A DNA stretch of 64,000 nucleotides from Curtobacterium sp. MCBA15_001 (GCF_001864835.1 NZ_MJGI01000026.1:62001-126000), one strand, 5' to 3'; shown: positions 1 to 9,364, counted from the first letter of the stretch. Notes: generated by a model not told the origin, from the letters alone. A program made the numbers and translations.

Positions 1-134
1 GACCCCTGTTCGGTGATCGCCGAGCCAGTCGTGAGCGCACGCAGGGCCGGTTCATAGGCTCGTCATGGGTTCCGGGCCTGTACTCGTACCCATCGACGCC
101 CGACCGGGACGTCGAGAGCGACCGGAGAGCACCG

Positions 135-1661
135 ATGAACGAGACCCCGAACCCCGACGCCGAACCGGGCACCACGCCGATCGACGCGCAGGACGCAGCA
201 CCCCGCTCCACGTGGGAGGCGCCGCACGCGGACCCGACGACCCTGCGCCCCGCCTACGCCTTCGACGGCTCCGGTCCGTACCTCTACGCCCCGGACGGCT
301 CCGGCCCGTACGCCTACGCCGCCGACGGCCGTGGCCCGTACCTCATCGGCAGCCCGGCACTCGCCGGCGTCGGCGCCTGGGCCCACGCCGCACCGCACGC
401 CGCGAACGCGCCGCACACCGCACACGCGCCGCACACCGCACACGCCCCGCAGGGCTGGAGCGGCGCGTTCGGCACGCACCCCGGCACGAAGAAGCGGAAG
501 CTCGGGCTGATGATCGGCTCGGGCATCGCGGCACTGGCGATCCTCGGGGCAGCGGGGGGCACGGCGCTCGGCCTGTCCTCGCACGGCACGCAGACCACCT
601 CGAGCCAGTCGCAGGGCTCGACGTTGCCGGGAACGGGCAGCAGGAGCGGGAGCGGCACCGACGGCAGCGGCACGAACGGGTTCACCGTGCCGGGCGACGG
701 TACCGGGAGCGGCAGCAGCGGTTCCGGGACGGGCACGAGCACGCAGTCCCCCGCGACCCCCGCGACCGCCGCCCAGAAGAAGGGCGTCGTCACGATCAAC
801 ACCGTGATCGGCTACGACGCGTCGACGCAGGCGGCCGGGACCGGCATGGTGCTCACCTCCGACGGCACGATCCTGACGAACAACCACGTCATCCAGGGCG
901 CGACGAGCATCACCGTGACCGATGAGACCACCGGGAAGGAGTACACCGCCGACGTGGTCGGGGCCGACGCCACGAACGACGTCGCGGTCCTCAAGCTCCG
1001 GGATGCCTCCGGCCTGTCCACCGTCAAGCTCGACGACGACGGCGGCGCGAAGACCGGCGACAGCGTCACCGACGTCGGCAACGCCGAGGGCACCGGGAAC
1101 CTCGTCGCGGCCGAGGGCTCGGTCACGGCCACCGGCCAGGACATCCAGGTGCAGAGCGAGTCCGGCACCGGTACCGAGTCCCTGACCGGTCTGCTCGAGG
1201 TCGTCGCGGACATCGTGTCGGGTGACTCCGGCGGTCCGGTGCTCGACTCCGAGGGCGAGGTCGTCGGCATGGCGACCGCGGCGTCGTCCGGGTCCGCGGA
1301 CGTCACCGGCTACGCGATCCCGATCGCCACGGCGAAGTCGATCGCGGACAAGATCCTGGCCGGGGACGCCGGCGGGACGATCACGCTCGGCCTCCCCGCG
1401 TTCCTCGGGGTCCAGGTCACGACGGCCACCGGTGGCGTGGGCGTCGCCGGCACCATCGCCGGGTCCGGAGCGGCGAACGCCGGCCTGGTCGCGGGCGACA
1501 CGATCACCTCGGTCGACGGCACCGCGGTGACGAGCTCCGAGCAGCTGACGCAGCTGATCCAGTCGAAGTCGGTCGGCGACCAGGTCACCGTCGGCTACAC
1601 GAACAGCGCCGGGACGGCCACGACCGTCACGGTGACGCTGACCGCGGGCCCCGCGCTCTAG
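135..1661 (+). CDS. HtrA/DegP-like membrane-anchored serine protease with PDZ domain
   Basis: Predicted envelope protease of the trypsin-like S1C family, 508 aa. The cytoplasmic N-terminus is disordered: three 10-residue repeats of the form YAxDGSGPYx (residues 41-70) precede an Ala/His/Pro-rich stretch. One membrane segment (about 124-146) leads to a Gly/Ser/Thr-rich linker and then the protease. The catalytic triad is visible as His251 (in TNNHVI), Asp282 (in TNDVAVLKL) and Ser365 (in GDSGGP). A PDZ domain fills roughly residues 412-505. The ATG follows a GGAGAG ribosome site. By family it would degrade or sense misfolded secreted proteins. The gene ends tail-to-tail with its neighbour, both stops sharing one CTAG. 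Confidence 0.93.
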   Translation: MNETPNPDAEPGTTPIDAQDAAPRSTWEAPHADPTTLRPAYAFDGSGPYLYAPDGSGPYAYAADGRGPYLIGSPALAGVGAWAHAAPHAANAPHTAHAPHTAHAPQGWSGAFGTHPGTKKRKLGLMIGSGIAALAILGAAGGTALGLSSHGTQTTSSQSQGSTLPGTGSRSGSGTDGSGTNGFTVPGDGTGSGSSGSGTGTSTQSPATPATAAQKKGVVTINTVIGYDASTQAAGTGMVLTSDGTILTNNHVIQGATSITVTDETTGKEYTADVVGADATNDVAVLKLRDASGLSTVKLDDDGGAKTGDSVTDVGNAEGTGNLVAAEGSVTATGQDIQVQSESGTGTESLTGLLEVVADIVSGDSGGPVLDSEGEVVGMATAASSGSADVTGYAIPIATAKSIADKILAGDAGGTITLGLPAFLGVQVTTATGGVGVAGTIAGSGAANAGLVAGDTITSVDGTAVTSSEQLTQLIQSKSVGDQVTVGYTNSAGTATTVTVTLTAGPAL

Positions 1662-2902
1662 GACCCGGTGCCGGACTCAGTGCCGGACCCGACGCGAGCG
1701 GGTCCGGCACCGTTCGATCCGGAGGGCAGGAACGCCCGCACCACCGACCGGTAGACGTTCGCCGGCGACTCCGCGGAGAACGCGGTGGCGCCGGCGTCCG
1801 TGCGTCCGACCCGCGCGAAGCCGATGCCCCCGGCGCGCACGATCGTCACCGGCCGCGGCCGCCCCGGACGGCGCAGGTACGACACGGTCCACGGCGCCGA
1901 CCAGAAGCGGGCCAGGCGCGGGTCGGCCTCCGCCAGGTCCGCCGGAAGGTCGGGTGCGTCGGCACCACCGGCCAGCCGCCGGTCGAGCAGGTCGGCCCGG
2001 AGCGACCCCGTGCGGAACGGGAAGGTCCACGCCGGGCCGACACCGAGCCTCCCGGCCGCCGTCTGCACCACCCGCTCGGCGGACAGCGGTGCGACCACGG
2101 AGCCACGGTCGTCCGGTCGGTCGACGACCGTGCCGGTCCAGGCCTGGAGGCGCGACTCGCGCCCGTCGGGCAGGTGCTGCTCCAGCGTGGTCGGCGGGGC
2201 GTCGCCGCTCCAGGGTCCGAGGAGCGTCTGCGTCGTCGCGGGGAGCGTGCCGAAGCGGCCGACCAGGCCGGCGTCGACGAGCTCCTTGCCCGCGGCCGAG
2301 CGGAGCAGCGTCGGGCTCCAGCGGCGGCCGGCCATGCTCTGCAGGGTCGTCAGGGCCGCGTCGCTCAACCGCGGTCCCGCGATCTCCGGCACGGGCGGCG
2401 GGGACGGCAGGGCCTCGAGCTCGCGGGTGGCGCGTGCGGTGACGGGACCGGTCGCCCGAACGGACTCCAGCACCGCGAAGACCACGTCGTCGGTGGCGTC
2501 GAGCAGGGCCAGCGGCCGCTCGACGGTGATGTCCACCCGGTGCCGACCCGTCACGAAGAGCAGGTGCGCGCCGGCGACGGCTCCGCGTCCGTCCTCGTCG
2601 GCGTCGTCGCCGGCGTCCGGTCGGACGTACTCGACCAGGCGTGCCGGCGCACCGACCCCGGTCCAGACGTCGCAGCCCACGAGCAGCAGCCCGTCGACCG
2701 AGCCGGGCAGTCGGTCGAGCAGCGAGGCGTCCTCGTCGGCGATCGTGCGGTCGCTCGGTCGTGACCGGACGGTCAGGACGATGCCGTCGCCGGTGACGCG
2801 CAGGTCGGCCTGGGCAGTGTCCTCGCGACGCCAGGCGTCGGGACGGTGGAGTGTGAGGCGTGCGGTGCGGTCCTCGGTGCCGAGCGGGACGGGGACAGCC
2901 AT
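1658..2902 (-). CDS. Hypothetical protein, 414 aa
   Basis: I do not recognise this family. The protein has no signal peptide and no membrane segment. Residues 1-160 look like a compact beta-rich domain (alternating short hydrophobic strands with many charged turns). Residues 165-400 carry conserved-looking Trp and aromatic patches such as GRRWSPTLL, GPAWTFPF and RFWSAPWTVSYLRRPGR. The C-terminal 20 residues are a Gly/Ser/Thr tail, probably disordered. It is convergent with the HtrA-like gene and shares the CTAG at the stops. Codon use matches neighbours, so it is very probably a real gene. No ribosome site is obvious before the ATG, so a leaderless start is possible. Confidence 0.7.
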   Translation of the reverse strand: MAVPVPLGTEDRTARLTLHRPDAWRREDTAQADLRVTGDGIVLTVRSRPSDRTIADEDASLLDRLPGSVDGLLLVGCDVWTGVGAPARLVEYVRPDAGDDADEDGRGAVAGAHLLFVTGRHRVDITVERPLALLDATDDVVFAVLESVRATGPVTARATRELEALPSPPPVPEIAGPRLSDAALTTLQSMAGRRWSPTLLRSAAGKELVDAGLVGRFGTLPATTQTLLGPWSGDAPPTTLEQHLPDGRESRLQAWTGTVVDRPDDRGSVVAPLSAERVVQTAAGRLGVGPAWTFPFRTGSLRADLLDRRLAGGADAPDLPADLAEADPRLARFWSAPWTVSYLRRPGRPRPVTIVRAGGIGFARVGRTDAGATAFSAESPANVYRSVVRAFLPSGSNGAGPARVGSGTESGTGS

Positions 2903-2988
2903 GGCGGAAGGCTACGACGCGGGGGTGCACCGGTCGGTCGCGGCTCGCCGGGGTCCGGCGTCTCGGTGCGCGCGGCGCGCTTCGAGGG

Positions 2989-3255
2989 TCAGCGCGGGCG
3001 GGGCGCGGGCGGCGGGGGCACGCGCTTGGCGGCGACGACGTCGGCGAGGGCGACGGCCACCAGGCCCCGGCGGGTGTCGATCGTGACGGTGTCCGGCGTC
3101 CGCGCGACGAGGTCCCCGAGGGCGTCCTGCGCTCCCTCGCCGACGAGCGCCCGGACGACGACGCGCTCCCCGATCGCGACCTCGGTCAGCACCGCGAGCG
3201 CGAGGACCCGCGCGATCGCCCCCTGCTCCGCCGCTCCCTGCTCAGCCGCTCCCAT
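2989..3255 (-). CDS. Small SH3-like domain protein (related to the N-terminal domain of some actinobacterial acetyltransferases)
   Basis: An 88 aa protein. It begins with an Ala/Gln-rich helix, followed by a beta-barrel-like core with the pattern IGERVVVRALV ... DALGDLV ... TVTIDTRRGLVAVALADVVAAKRVPPPP. That core resembles the small N-terminal SH3-like domain placed before GNAT domains in mycobacterial Rv0428c-type proteins, but here it stands alone and no GNAT domain follows. The function is unknown and the family assignment is tentative. It is divergent from the S4 protein gene across 34 bp, so the two likely share a promoter region. Confidence 0.55.
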   Translation of the reverse strand: MGAAEQGAAEQGAIARVLALAVLTEVAIGERVVVRALVGEGAQDALGDLVARTPDTVTIDTRRGLVAVALADVVAAKRVPPPPAPRPR

Positions 3256-3289
3256 GGGTCCGAGCGTACGGCGCGCCTAGGGTGGGGGC

Positions 3290-3652
3290 ATGGACAAGGC
3301 CCGGGTGGACAGCTGGATCTGGGCGGTCCGGATCACGAAGACCCGGTCCGCCGCGACGACCGCGTGCAAGGCCGGGCACGTCAAGGTGAACGGCGAACGC
3401 GCGAAGCCCTCGCAGCCGGTCGGTCCCGGCGACGAGGTCCGCGTGCGGCAGGCGGGCTTCGACCGGATCGTCGTCGTGAAGAGCATCATCCTCAAGCGCG
3501 TCGGCGCCACCGAGGCCGCGAAGCACCTCGACGACCGCACGCCGCCACGGCTCCCCCGCGAAGAGGCCGGCTTCGTGCCGATGCGCGACCGCGGTGCCGG
3601 ACGCCCGAGCAAGCGGGAGCGCCGCGACCTCGAGAAGCTCCGCGGCTACTGA
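3290..3652 (+). CDS. S4-domain RNA-binding protein, Hsp15 (HslR) type
   Basis: A 120 aa protein with an S4 RNA-binding domain at residues 4-65: RVDSWIWAVRITKTRSAA, then AGHVKVNGERAKPSQPVGPGDEV. This is the same size and layout as HslR/Hsp15, which binds stalled 50S subunits carrying nascent chain-tRNA after heat shock. The C-terminal third is basic and Arg/Lys-rich (PSKRERRDLEKLRGY), as expected for an RNA-contacting tail. A GGTGGGGG ribosome site precedes the ATG. It ends 3 bp before the convergent J-domain gene. Confidence 0.85.
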   Translation: MDKARVDSWIWAVRITKTRSAATTACKAGHVKVNGERAKPSQPVGPGDEVRVRQAGFDRIVVVKSIILKRVGATEAAKHLDDRTPPRLPREEAGFVPMRDRGAGRPSKRERRDLEKLRGY

Positions 3653-3655
3653 CCG

Positions 3656-4606
3656 TCAGACGAAGCGGACGGTCTGCTGGAGCCGGTCGCGGACCTCGAA
3701 CACGTCGACCGCACCTTCGGGCGACCAGACCCCGTTCAGCACCTGCCCGAGCGCACTCCGCCGGACGACGAACGCCGTGGGCTTCCGCTGCGGGCCGACG
3801 AGCTGGACGTCGACGTCGACCGCGGCGTCCGGCACGACGAGCAACCGCCCGGTGAACCGCACCCGGGTCTGCTTCTGCACGGCACGGGCGGCGCGCACGA
3901 GTTCCTTGACCGGGCGCTCCCCCGGCTCGAGCGTCTCGCCGACGACCTCGCCGTGCTCGATGCGGACCGGGCCGCCCCAGTCGATCGACTCGACCGCCCA
4001 CAGCCCGCTCGGCAGGAGCACGACGTGGTCGAGCTTGCCCTCGGCACCGGCGTCCAGGTCGTGCCACACGGTGACACCGATGCCCATGTCGGCGACGATC
4101 GCGGCGGTGGCCTCTTCCGCCAGGGCCTCGCCGAGCAGTCGACGGATCGACCGCGGGGCCGACCGGATGAGTCCGGGGTCGTACGGGTCCTCGATGGGGT
4201 CACCGAGGCCGACCCACTCGCGTTCGGCAGCGAGGAAGACCTCGCGCGACCGCCCGCCGGGGTGTCCGTGGGAGCGGGCGCGGGGGCGGGAGTCGCGGCG
4301 CCCTGCGGGCGGTGCGTAGGCGTCCCGAGCCGACCCGCTCCTCCAGTCCGAAGCGCTGGACGAACCCGACGGAGCGGACGGGGCGGAACCGGGCCGGGAT
4401 CCCGTGTCGTAGGCGCGGCGCGCCGCGGGGGTGCCGACGCGCTCCCACGCGATCTGGACGCGGCGGAACCGGACGGCGTCGCCGCCCAGGTCGGGGTGGG
4501 TCTCGCGGGCCGCGCGACGGTAGGCGCGGCGGAGTTCCTCGTCGTCGGCGGAGGCGGGGACGCCGAGGACTTCGTACGGGGTGGCGTCGGCCGGGCTGTC
4601 GGTCAT
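3656..4606 (-). CDS. J-domain protein fused to a NERD-like nuclease-related domain
   Basis: A 316 aa two-domain protein. Residues 10-68 are a J domain with the HPD motif at 37-39 (ETHPDLGG), so it should stimulate an Hsp70/DnaK ATPase. A long Arg/Ser/Pro-rich linker (about 70-135) follows. Residues 150-300 resemble the nuclease-related NERD domain: GIGVTVWHDLDAG, then GKLDHVVLLPSGLWAVESIDWGG (the restriction-like core with the Asp and Glu spaced by a beta hairpin), then RLLVVP near the end. The J part is confident and the NERD assignment moderate. The combination suggests a chaperone-linked or DNA-processing role, but the substrate is unknown. Confidence 0.78.
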   Translation of the reverse strand: MTDSPADATPYEVLGVPASADDEELRRAYRRAARETHPDLGGDAVRFRRVQIAWERVGTPAARRAYDTGSRPGSAPSAPSGSSSASDWRSGSARDAYAPPAGRRDSRPRARSHGHPGGRSREVFLAAEREWVGLGDPIEDPYDPGLIRSAPRSIRRLLGEALAEEATAAIVADMGIGVTVWHDLDAGAEGKLDHVVLLPSGLWAVESIDWGGPVRIEHGEVVGETLEPGERPVKELVRAARAVQKQTRVRFTGRLLVVPDAAVDVDVQLVGPQRKPTAFVVRRSALGQVLNGVWSPEGAVDVFEVRDRLQQTVRFV

Positions 4607-4703
4607 GGCCCTGGCACAGTACCGGACGTGCCGTATGCGTCAGCCGCACAGCGGCTGGGTACTGACTGGAGGCCGGGGCGGCAGCCGGGCCGGCGTCGGT
4701 CGC

Positions 4704-5792
4704 TCAGGTGGCCGGCGGCGCCACCGTGGTCACCACGGGCAGGCCGAGGAACCGTCCGACGGGCAGCGCCGCTGCCTCGACGGCACGGAGGGCGGCGTCG
4801 GACATCGCTCGGAACGGGGTGATCGTCACGCGGACGTCCCGCGTGCGCTCGGTGGTGCGCCAGGTGCCGACGACCTGGCCGCGGTGCACCACCATCGCCA
4901 GGAACATCCCGTTCCCGCCGGGGACGACACGGTCGGCGTGCTCGGCGGCGAGGTGCCCGGTGCGGTCGGCGTACCCGAGCAGGTACTCGTCGAAGCCCGG
5001 CAGCAGGTGCGCGGCGCTGGACCTCCGCGGCTCGGGGCGGTCGGCGAGCGCGAGCAGTCCGTCGCCGAGCTCCTCGACCGCGTCACCGGCCACCGCCCGG
5101 GCGCGCCGGACCTCCCCGAGCGGCAGCTTCGTCCAGTGCGCGGCATCGGCCTCGGTCGCCGGACCACGCCCGCGCAGGTACCCCACCAGCGTGCGGCGGA
5201 GGGCCTCGTCGTGGTCGGGCACCGGCTCGGCAGGCGGTGCCCACTCGTCGAGCAGCACGAGTTCCTGCCCGACCCGACCGGTGGGGCCCCACGCGACGAG
5301 ACCCTGCTGCGACAGGTGGAGCAGCAGGTGGTACCCACGGCCGCCGGTCGGGTCGATGCCGGCAGCTCGCCAGCACGCGAAGACACCGTCGCGGTCCCGT
5401 GACGCTCCGCCGTGCAGCGCCTCGACCGTCAGGTCCCGGGCACGCGCGACCAGCGCGTCGTCGATCCCGAGTTCGCGGGCTCGGCGGGCCAGGCCGCGCA
5501 GGGTCCGTTCCGCGGTCAGGGACAGGAGCGTGCGCAACGTGTCGGCCTGCAGCACGTGCAGGGTGCCGCGCATCGGCCACGACCGGACGAGGTCACCACG
5601 GTCGAACGCGGCACGGACGTCGGCGCGGGTGACGCCGAGCGCCCGGGCGCCGACGGCCCACAGCGACTGCCCGAGGTCCTGCCCCTGCATCGCGTGCATG
5701 TGGGCGACGACGTCGACCGGGGTCCCGCCGGGCGCCCCGATGCGCTGCGCGGCGAGGCGCATCGCCCGGAGCTGCGCGGGGGTCGTGGCCAC
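4704..5792 (-). CDS. Winged-helix DNA-binding protein, AlkZ/YcaQ-like (HTH_42) family
   Basis: About 362 aa from the GTG at 5792. The next gene upstream ends at 5836, and a longer reading would run into its coding sequence. The protein shows the features of the AlkZ-like family: LRAMRLAAQRIG and HAMQGQD near the N-terminus, RGDLVRSWPMRGTLHVL at about 85-100, RGPATEADAAHWTKL in the winged-helix centre, and LLPGFDEYLLGY followed by NGMFLAMVVHRGQVVGTWR near the C-terminus. AlkZ/YcaQ proteins are DNA glycosylases that excise alkylated or crosslinked bases. Many actinobacterial relatives of this type are uncharacterised, so glycosylase activity is an inference. The start could also be the ATG ten codons downstream. 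Confidence 0.82.
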   Translation of the reverse strand: MATTPAQLRAMRLAAQRIGAPGGTPVDVVAHMHAMQGQDLGQSLWAVGARALGVTRADVRAAFDRGDLVRSWPMRGTLHVLQADTLRTLLSLTAERTLRGLARRARELGIDDALVARARDLTVEALHGGASRDRDGVFACWRAAGIDPTGGRGYHLLLHLSQQGLVAWGPTGRVGQELVLLDEWAPPAEPVPDHDEALRRTLVGYLRGRGPATEADAAHWTKLPLGEVRRARAVAGDAVEELGDGLLALADRPEPRRSSAAHLLPGFDEYLLGYADRTGHLAAEHADRVVPGGNGMFLAMVVHRGQVVGTWRTTERTRDVRVTITPFRAMSDAALRAVEAAALPVGRFLGLPVVTTVAPPAT

Positions 5793-5835
5793 GGTCGGGT
5801 GTCCGTCGTCGTGCGCTGGTCCGACGGTGCCCGGG

Positions 5836-6582
5836 TCAGGCGACCGCGCGCGCGATGACGTCGAGGTGGTCCTCGAGGTACGCGACGTCCGCCCGGTACA
5901 GGTCGGCGTGCCCGTGCTGCAGGTCACTGACGAACTTCGGGTTGCCGGCCGCGGCCTCGGACTCCAGCGTCGTCACGAGCGCCACGATCGACGACACCAT
6001 CGTCGGTGCCAGTCGGGCGCGGGAGTCCTGGTCGAGCCCGTACGCGTCGCAGAACTCGGCCGCACGGGACAGCCGTTCGTCGAGCGTCGGAGCCGTGCTG
6101 CCCTCGACCTGCCCGGTCGTGAACGGCGCGAACCGGTAGACCGCGCTGGCCACGTCCCAGACCCGGGGGCCGGGGTGCGCGGTGTCGAAGTCGATGATCC
6201 CGACGGCCTGGATGCCGTCGTAGACGCAGTTGTACGGCGCGAAGTCCCCGTGCACGACGGTCTCGACCGGGATCCGCACGGACTGGGACCAGACGTCGCG
6301 GGTCTCGTCGAGCGGGAAGGTCGCCGCGGCGTCGTGGTAGTGCCGGAGCAGGCGGGCGCTCGTGACGAGGGCGGCCTCGCTGGCGATGTCCTCGGTCCAC
6401 GGGTACTCGCCCGCGACGCCGGGGACGAACGACACCGTCTCGAGCGTGTGGCCGAGTTCGATGGGTTCCGGCGCCGCCACGAAGCCCTGTTCGTGCAGGT
6501 GTCCGAGCAGGCGGTGGACGGTGGGCGTCCAGGGGCCGGCGGGGCGGTGGACACGGTCGGCGGCCCTGGTGATGCGCTCCAT
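5836..6582 (-). CDS. Aminoglycoside phosphotransferase (APH)-family phosphotransferase
   Basis: A 248 aa protein with the APH/choline-kinase fold motifs: catalytic loop VVHGDFAPYN and the metal-binding IIDFDTAHPGPRVWDVA. The start is fixed by a strong AAGGAGG ribosome site immediately before the ATG at 6582; a longer frame extends upstream without such a site. It phosphorylates an unknown small molecule: in this family the substrate ranges from antibiotics to choline, hydroxylysine or sugars, and nothing in the sequence distinguishes these. Its stop lies 43 bp before the AlkZ-like start on the same strand, so the two may be cotranscribed. Confidence 0.85.
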   Translation of the reverse strand: MERITRAADRVHRPAGPWTPTVHRLLGHLHEQGFVAAPEPIELGHTLETVSFVPGVAGEYPWTEDIASEAALVTSARLLRHYHDAAATFPLDETRDVWSQSVRIPVETVVHGDFAPYNCVYDGIQAVGIIDFDTAHPGPRVWDVASAVYRFAPFTTGQVEGSTAPTLDERLSRAAEFCDAYGLDQDSRARLAPTMVSSIVALVTTLESEAAAGNPKFVSDLQHGHADLYRADVAYLEDHLDVIARAVA

Positions 6583-6711
6583 GAGAGCCCTCCTTGTCGC
6601 GGTCGTCGTCGTTGACGTGCTGCTGACGTGTGGGTCAGCGTAGCGGCTCACCCGTGCCGATGTCGCGATCCATCCGCGATCCGATGCGGCACGTCGTGCT
6701 GCAGCTGGGCG

Positions 6712-7620
6712 CTACAGCAGTTCGCGGAGCCAGCCCGGTCCGCGGACCTCGACGGCGTCGCCGAGCGCGGTGACCCGGTCGCGCAGCTCGCGGTCCGCCG
6801 TCACGACGACGACCGGCCCGTCACCGGCGGCCACCCGCGCGGCCGTGACCTCGACGATCGTGTCGTCACCCGACGCCGGAGCCCGGACCACCGCGAGGGC
6901 GGCGTCGGACGGGGCGCCCGGGGCAGCGCCGTCACGGGCCGCCCCCTCGAGCACGACGCTCCACCGCGGCCACCACCGGTCGAAGCCGAGGTCGAGCCGG
7001 GCCGCCGGCACCCCCGCTGCGGCGAGCGCCGACACTCCGGCGAGCAGCCGCGTCGCCGCACCGGCTCGGTCCCGCCACCACCCGTCCGGCACGCTCCCGA
7101 CGACGTTCGCCGCGTCGACGACCACGTGCGGGGTGACCGTGATCGCTGCTCGGAGCGCGGGCCACGACGCGCCGAACCCCGGGTGCAGCGGCAGTGCGTC
7201 GACGGACTCGACGGGGACCCACGACAGTGCCAGGCTCTCGCGGTCGGCGATCACCGGATCGAAGGGCCGCGCGGCGCGGGCGACGACGGTGGTGTAGGTC
7301 CAGAACCCCAGGTCGAGCAGGGCGGTGTGGCGCAGGTCGATGCCGTCGCGCGGGACACCGGCTTCCTCGGCGGACTCGCGCAGGGCCCCGGTGACGGCGT
7401 CCTCGTGCTGGTGTCGGGCGCCGCCCGGGATCCCCCAGGTGCCGCCGTGGTGGCTCCACTCGACGCGGTGCTGCAGCAGCACCCGTCCGGCCCCGTCGTC
7501 GACCAGCAGGCCGGCGGCGCCGAAGAGCCCCCATGCCTTGGTGCCGTCGGGTCCGTACGCCCAGGCGTCGCCGGGGTCGCGCGGACCGGGAGGCGGACCA
7601 GGGGGCAGGACGTCGGGCAC
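6712..7620 (-). CDS. NUDIX hydrolase fused to a NYN/PIN-like nuclease domain
   Basis: About 302 aa from the GTG at 7620. The N-terminal half carries a complete NUDIX box, G-x5-E-x7-RExxEExGV, starting in [10 protein letters not shown], so it should hydrolyse a nucleoside-diphosphate-linked substrate. The C-terminal half (from about residue 140) has a PIN/NYN-like pattern: [20 protein letters not shown], then SGDDTIVEV, then [14 protein letters not shown], with three acidic positions suited to binding a metal ion. The fusion suggests RNA- or nucleotide-quality control (inference). It is divergent from the TPP-riboswitch/thiM unit. Confidence 0.85.
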   Translation of the reverse strand: MPDVLPPGPPPGPRDPGDAWAYGPDGTKAWGLFGAAGLLVDDGAGRVLLQHRVEWSHHGGTWGIPGGARHQHEDAVTGALRESAEEAGVPRDGIDLRHTALLDLGFWTYTTVVARAARPFDPVIADRESLALSWVPVESVDALPLHPGFGASWPALRAAITVTPHVVVDAANVVGSVPDGWWRDRAGAATRLLAGVSALAAAGVPAARLDLGFDRWWPRWSVVLEGAARDGAAPGAPSDAALAVVRAPASGDDTIVEVTAARVAAGDGPVVVVTADRELRDRVTALGDAVEVRGPGWLRELL

Positions 7621-7692
7621 CGCCCCACCCTTCCACACGGACCTCGCACCGGGCCGTGATGCGTCGTCCGGCGTCGTGTACCGTGCTGCCCA

Positions 7693-7768
7693 GAGACACG
7701 GGGTGCCGCATCCAGCGGCTGAGATCACACCCGTCGAACCTGCTCGAGCTCGTACTCGCGAAGGGATC
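7693..7768 (+). promoter_or_regulatory. TPP riboswitch (THI element) upstream of thiM
   Basis: The conserved THI-box elements are present in order: GGGGTGCC at 7700-7707, CTGAGA at 7719-7724, ACACCCGTCGAACCTG ending near 7742, and GCGAAGGGA at 7758-7766. The final AAGGGA doubles as the ribosome-binding site, six bases before the thiM ATG at 7773. Ligand binding would therefore hide the ribosome site directly, which is translational control by thiamine pyrophosphate. This gives the thiM-thiE-thiD/tenA operon a feedback switch. Confidence 0.93.
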
Positions 7769-7772
7769 GTCC

Positions 7773-8639
7773 ATGCAGAACGCTGCGCCCGAACGGGCCG
7801 CACATGCCGCCGCACTCCTCGGGGCCGTCCGTGCCCGGAGTCCCCTGGTGCAGTGCATCACGAACACGGTGGTGCAGAACGTCACCGCGAACGTGCTGCT
7901 GGCGCTCGGGGCGTCGGCCGCGATGGTCGACGTGCCGACCGAGGCCGGTCCGTTCGCGCGGGCCGCCGACGCGCTGCTGGTCAATACCGGCACCCCGCAC
8001 GCCGAGCAGCGGCTCGCCTCGGTCGAGGCTGCTCGGGCCGCCGCCGACGCGGGTACGCCGTGGGTGCTCGACCCGGTCGCCGTCGGGTCGCTCCCGGTCC
8101 GCACCGCACTCGCGCACGACCTGCTGACGCTCCGGCCGTCGGTGCTGCGCGGCAACGCCTCGGAGGTGCTGGCCCTGCTCGGCACGTCGGTGGGCGGTCG
8201 TGGGGTCGACAGCACCGCCGACACCGAGGACGCCCGGTCCGCGGCCCTGGCAGGGGCCGGGAGGACCGTGGGCGCGGTGGCCGTGTCCGGTGCCGTCGAC
8301 CTGGTGGCCGGCCCCACCGCACCAGGCATGACCGACGACGCTGCCGGCCCCGGCACGCTGGTCCGGGTCGCGAACGGCACGGCCCTGCTGACCCGGGTCA
8401 CCGGCGGCGGGTGCGCCCTCGGCGCGGTGATCGCCGCCTTCGCGGCCGTCTCGGACGGGGACCCGGTCGCCGCCGCGGTGGCGGGGACGACGGTGTACAC
8501 GGTCGCGGCGGAGCTCGCAGCACAGGACGCTGCGGGGCCGGGCACGTTCCAGCCCCTGTTCCTGGACCGGTTGGCTGCGCTGACGCCGGAGGACGTCGTC
8601 CGTCTCGCTCGGATCACCGTCGAGGAGACCGCGGCATGA
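7773..8639 (+). CDS. thiM: Hydroxyethylthiazole kinase
   Basis: A 288 aa protein that phosphorylates 4-methyl-5-(2-hydroxyethyl)thiazole in thiazole salvage. Family hallmarks are [28 protein letters not shown] at residues 26-53, the GNASEVLAL motif in the middle, and GGGCALGA near Cys214, matching the active-site region of ThiM. It is the first gene after the TPP riboswitch, and its stop overlaps the thiE start by 4 bp (ATGA), so translation is probably coupled. Confidence 0.95.
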   Translation: MQNAAPERAAHAAALLGAVRARSPLVQCITNTVVQNVTANVLLALGASAAMVDVPTEAGPFARAADALLVNTGTPHAEQRLASVEAARAAADAGTPWVLDPVAVGSLPVRTALAHDLLTLRPSVLRGNASEVLALLGTSVGGRGVDSTADTEDARSAALAGAGRTVGAVAVSGAVDLVAGPTAPGMTDDAAGPGTLVRVANGTALLTRVTGGGCALGAVIAAFAAVSDGDPVAAAVAGTTVYTVAAELAAQDAAGPGTFQPLFLDRLAALTPEDVVRLARITVEETAA

Positions 8640-9364
8640 CCCGCACGACGGACGTCGGTGTCTACCTCGTCACCGACGGCGCGATGTGCGACCGGCACGG
8701 ACACGGGGTGCTCGGTGTCGTCCGGGCAGCGGTGCAGGCCGGGGTGGGTGTCGTCCAGGTGCGGGACAAGGCCGCGAGCGCTCGGGACCTGCTGGCGCTG
8801 ACCGCAGCCGTCGCCGACGCCGTGGGTGACCGGGCGGTGGTGGTCGTGGACGACCGGCTCGACGTCGCGCTGGCCGCTCGGCTCGCCGGGCACCGGGTGG
8901 CGGGCGTGCACCTCGGGCAGTCGGACCTGCCGGTGACCGTGGCTCGCGCACTGCTCGGCCCGGACGCCCACGTCGGGCTGACCGCGAACACGCCCGCGCA
9001 CCTCGATGCGCTGGCACGGCTCCCCCGGGGCACCGTCGACCTGCTCGGGGTGGGGGTCGTCCACCCGACGACGACCAAGCCCGACCACCCGCCGGCGCTC
9101 GGGCACGACGGCTTCGCGCGGATCGCGGGTGCCGCTCCGGTGCCCTGTGTCGCGATCGGCGGCATCGGGCTCGAGGACGTGGCGCCGCTCGCCGCCGCGG
9201 GGGCTGCGGGTGTCGCGGTGGTGTCGGGCATCTGCGCGGCGCCGGACCCTGGTGCGGCGGCCGCGGCGTACGTGGCCGCGTGGCGACGCGGTGGGGCCGA
9301 CCCTGCGCACGACGGTCGGATGGCCGCCGGACGCGGGCCGGGCCTCCGAGCAGGTGCACGGTGA
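8636..9364 (+). CDS. thiE: Thiamine-phosphate synthase
   Basis: A 242 aa TIM-barrel enzyme that joins hydroxymethylpyrimidine diphosphate and thiazole phosphate to give thiamine phosphate. Motifs include VYLVTDG at the first strand, [41 protein letters not shown], the phosphate-binding [11 protein letters not shown] and CVAIGGI, then GVAVVSGI. The final 25 residues are an Arg/Gly/Ala-rich tail beyond the usual barrel end. It overlaps thiM by 4 bp upstream (ATGA) and thiD by 4 bp downstream (GTGA). Confidence 0.95.
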   Translation: MTRTTDVGVYLVTDGAMCDRHGHGVLGVVRAAVQAGVGVVQVRDKAASARDLLALTAAVADAVGDRAVVVVDDRLDVALAARLAGHRVAGVHLGQSDLPVTVARALLGPDAHVGLTANTPAHLDALARLPRGTVDLLGVGVVHPTTTKPDHPPALGHDGFARIAGAAPVPCVAIGGIGLEDVAPLAAAGAAGVAVVSGICAAPDPGAAAAAYVAAWRRGGADPAHDGRMAAGRGPGLRAGAR

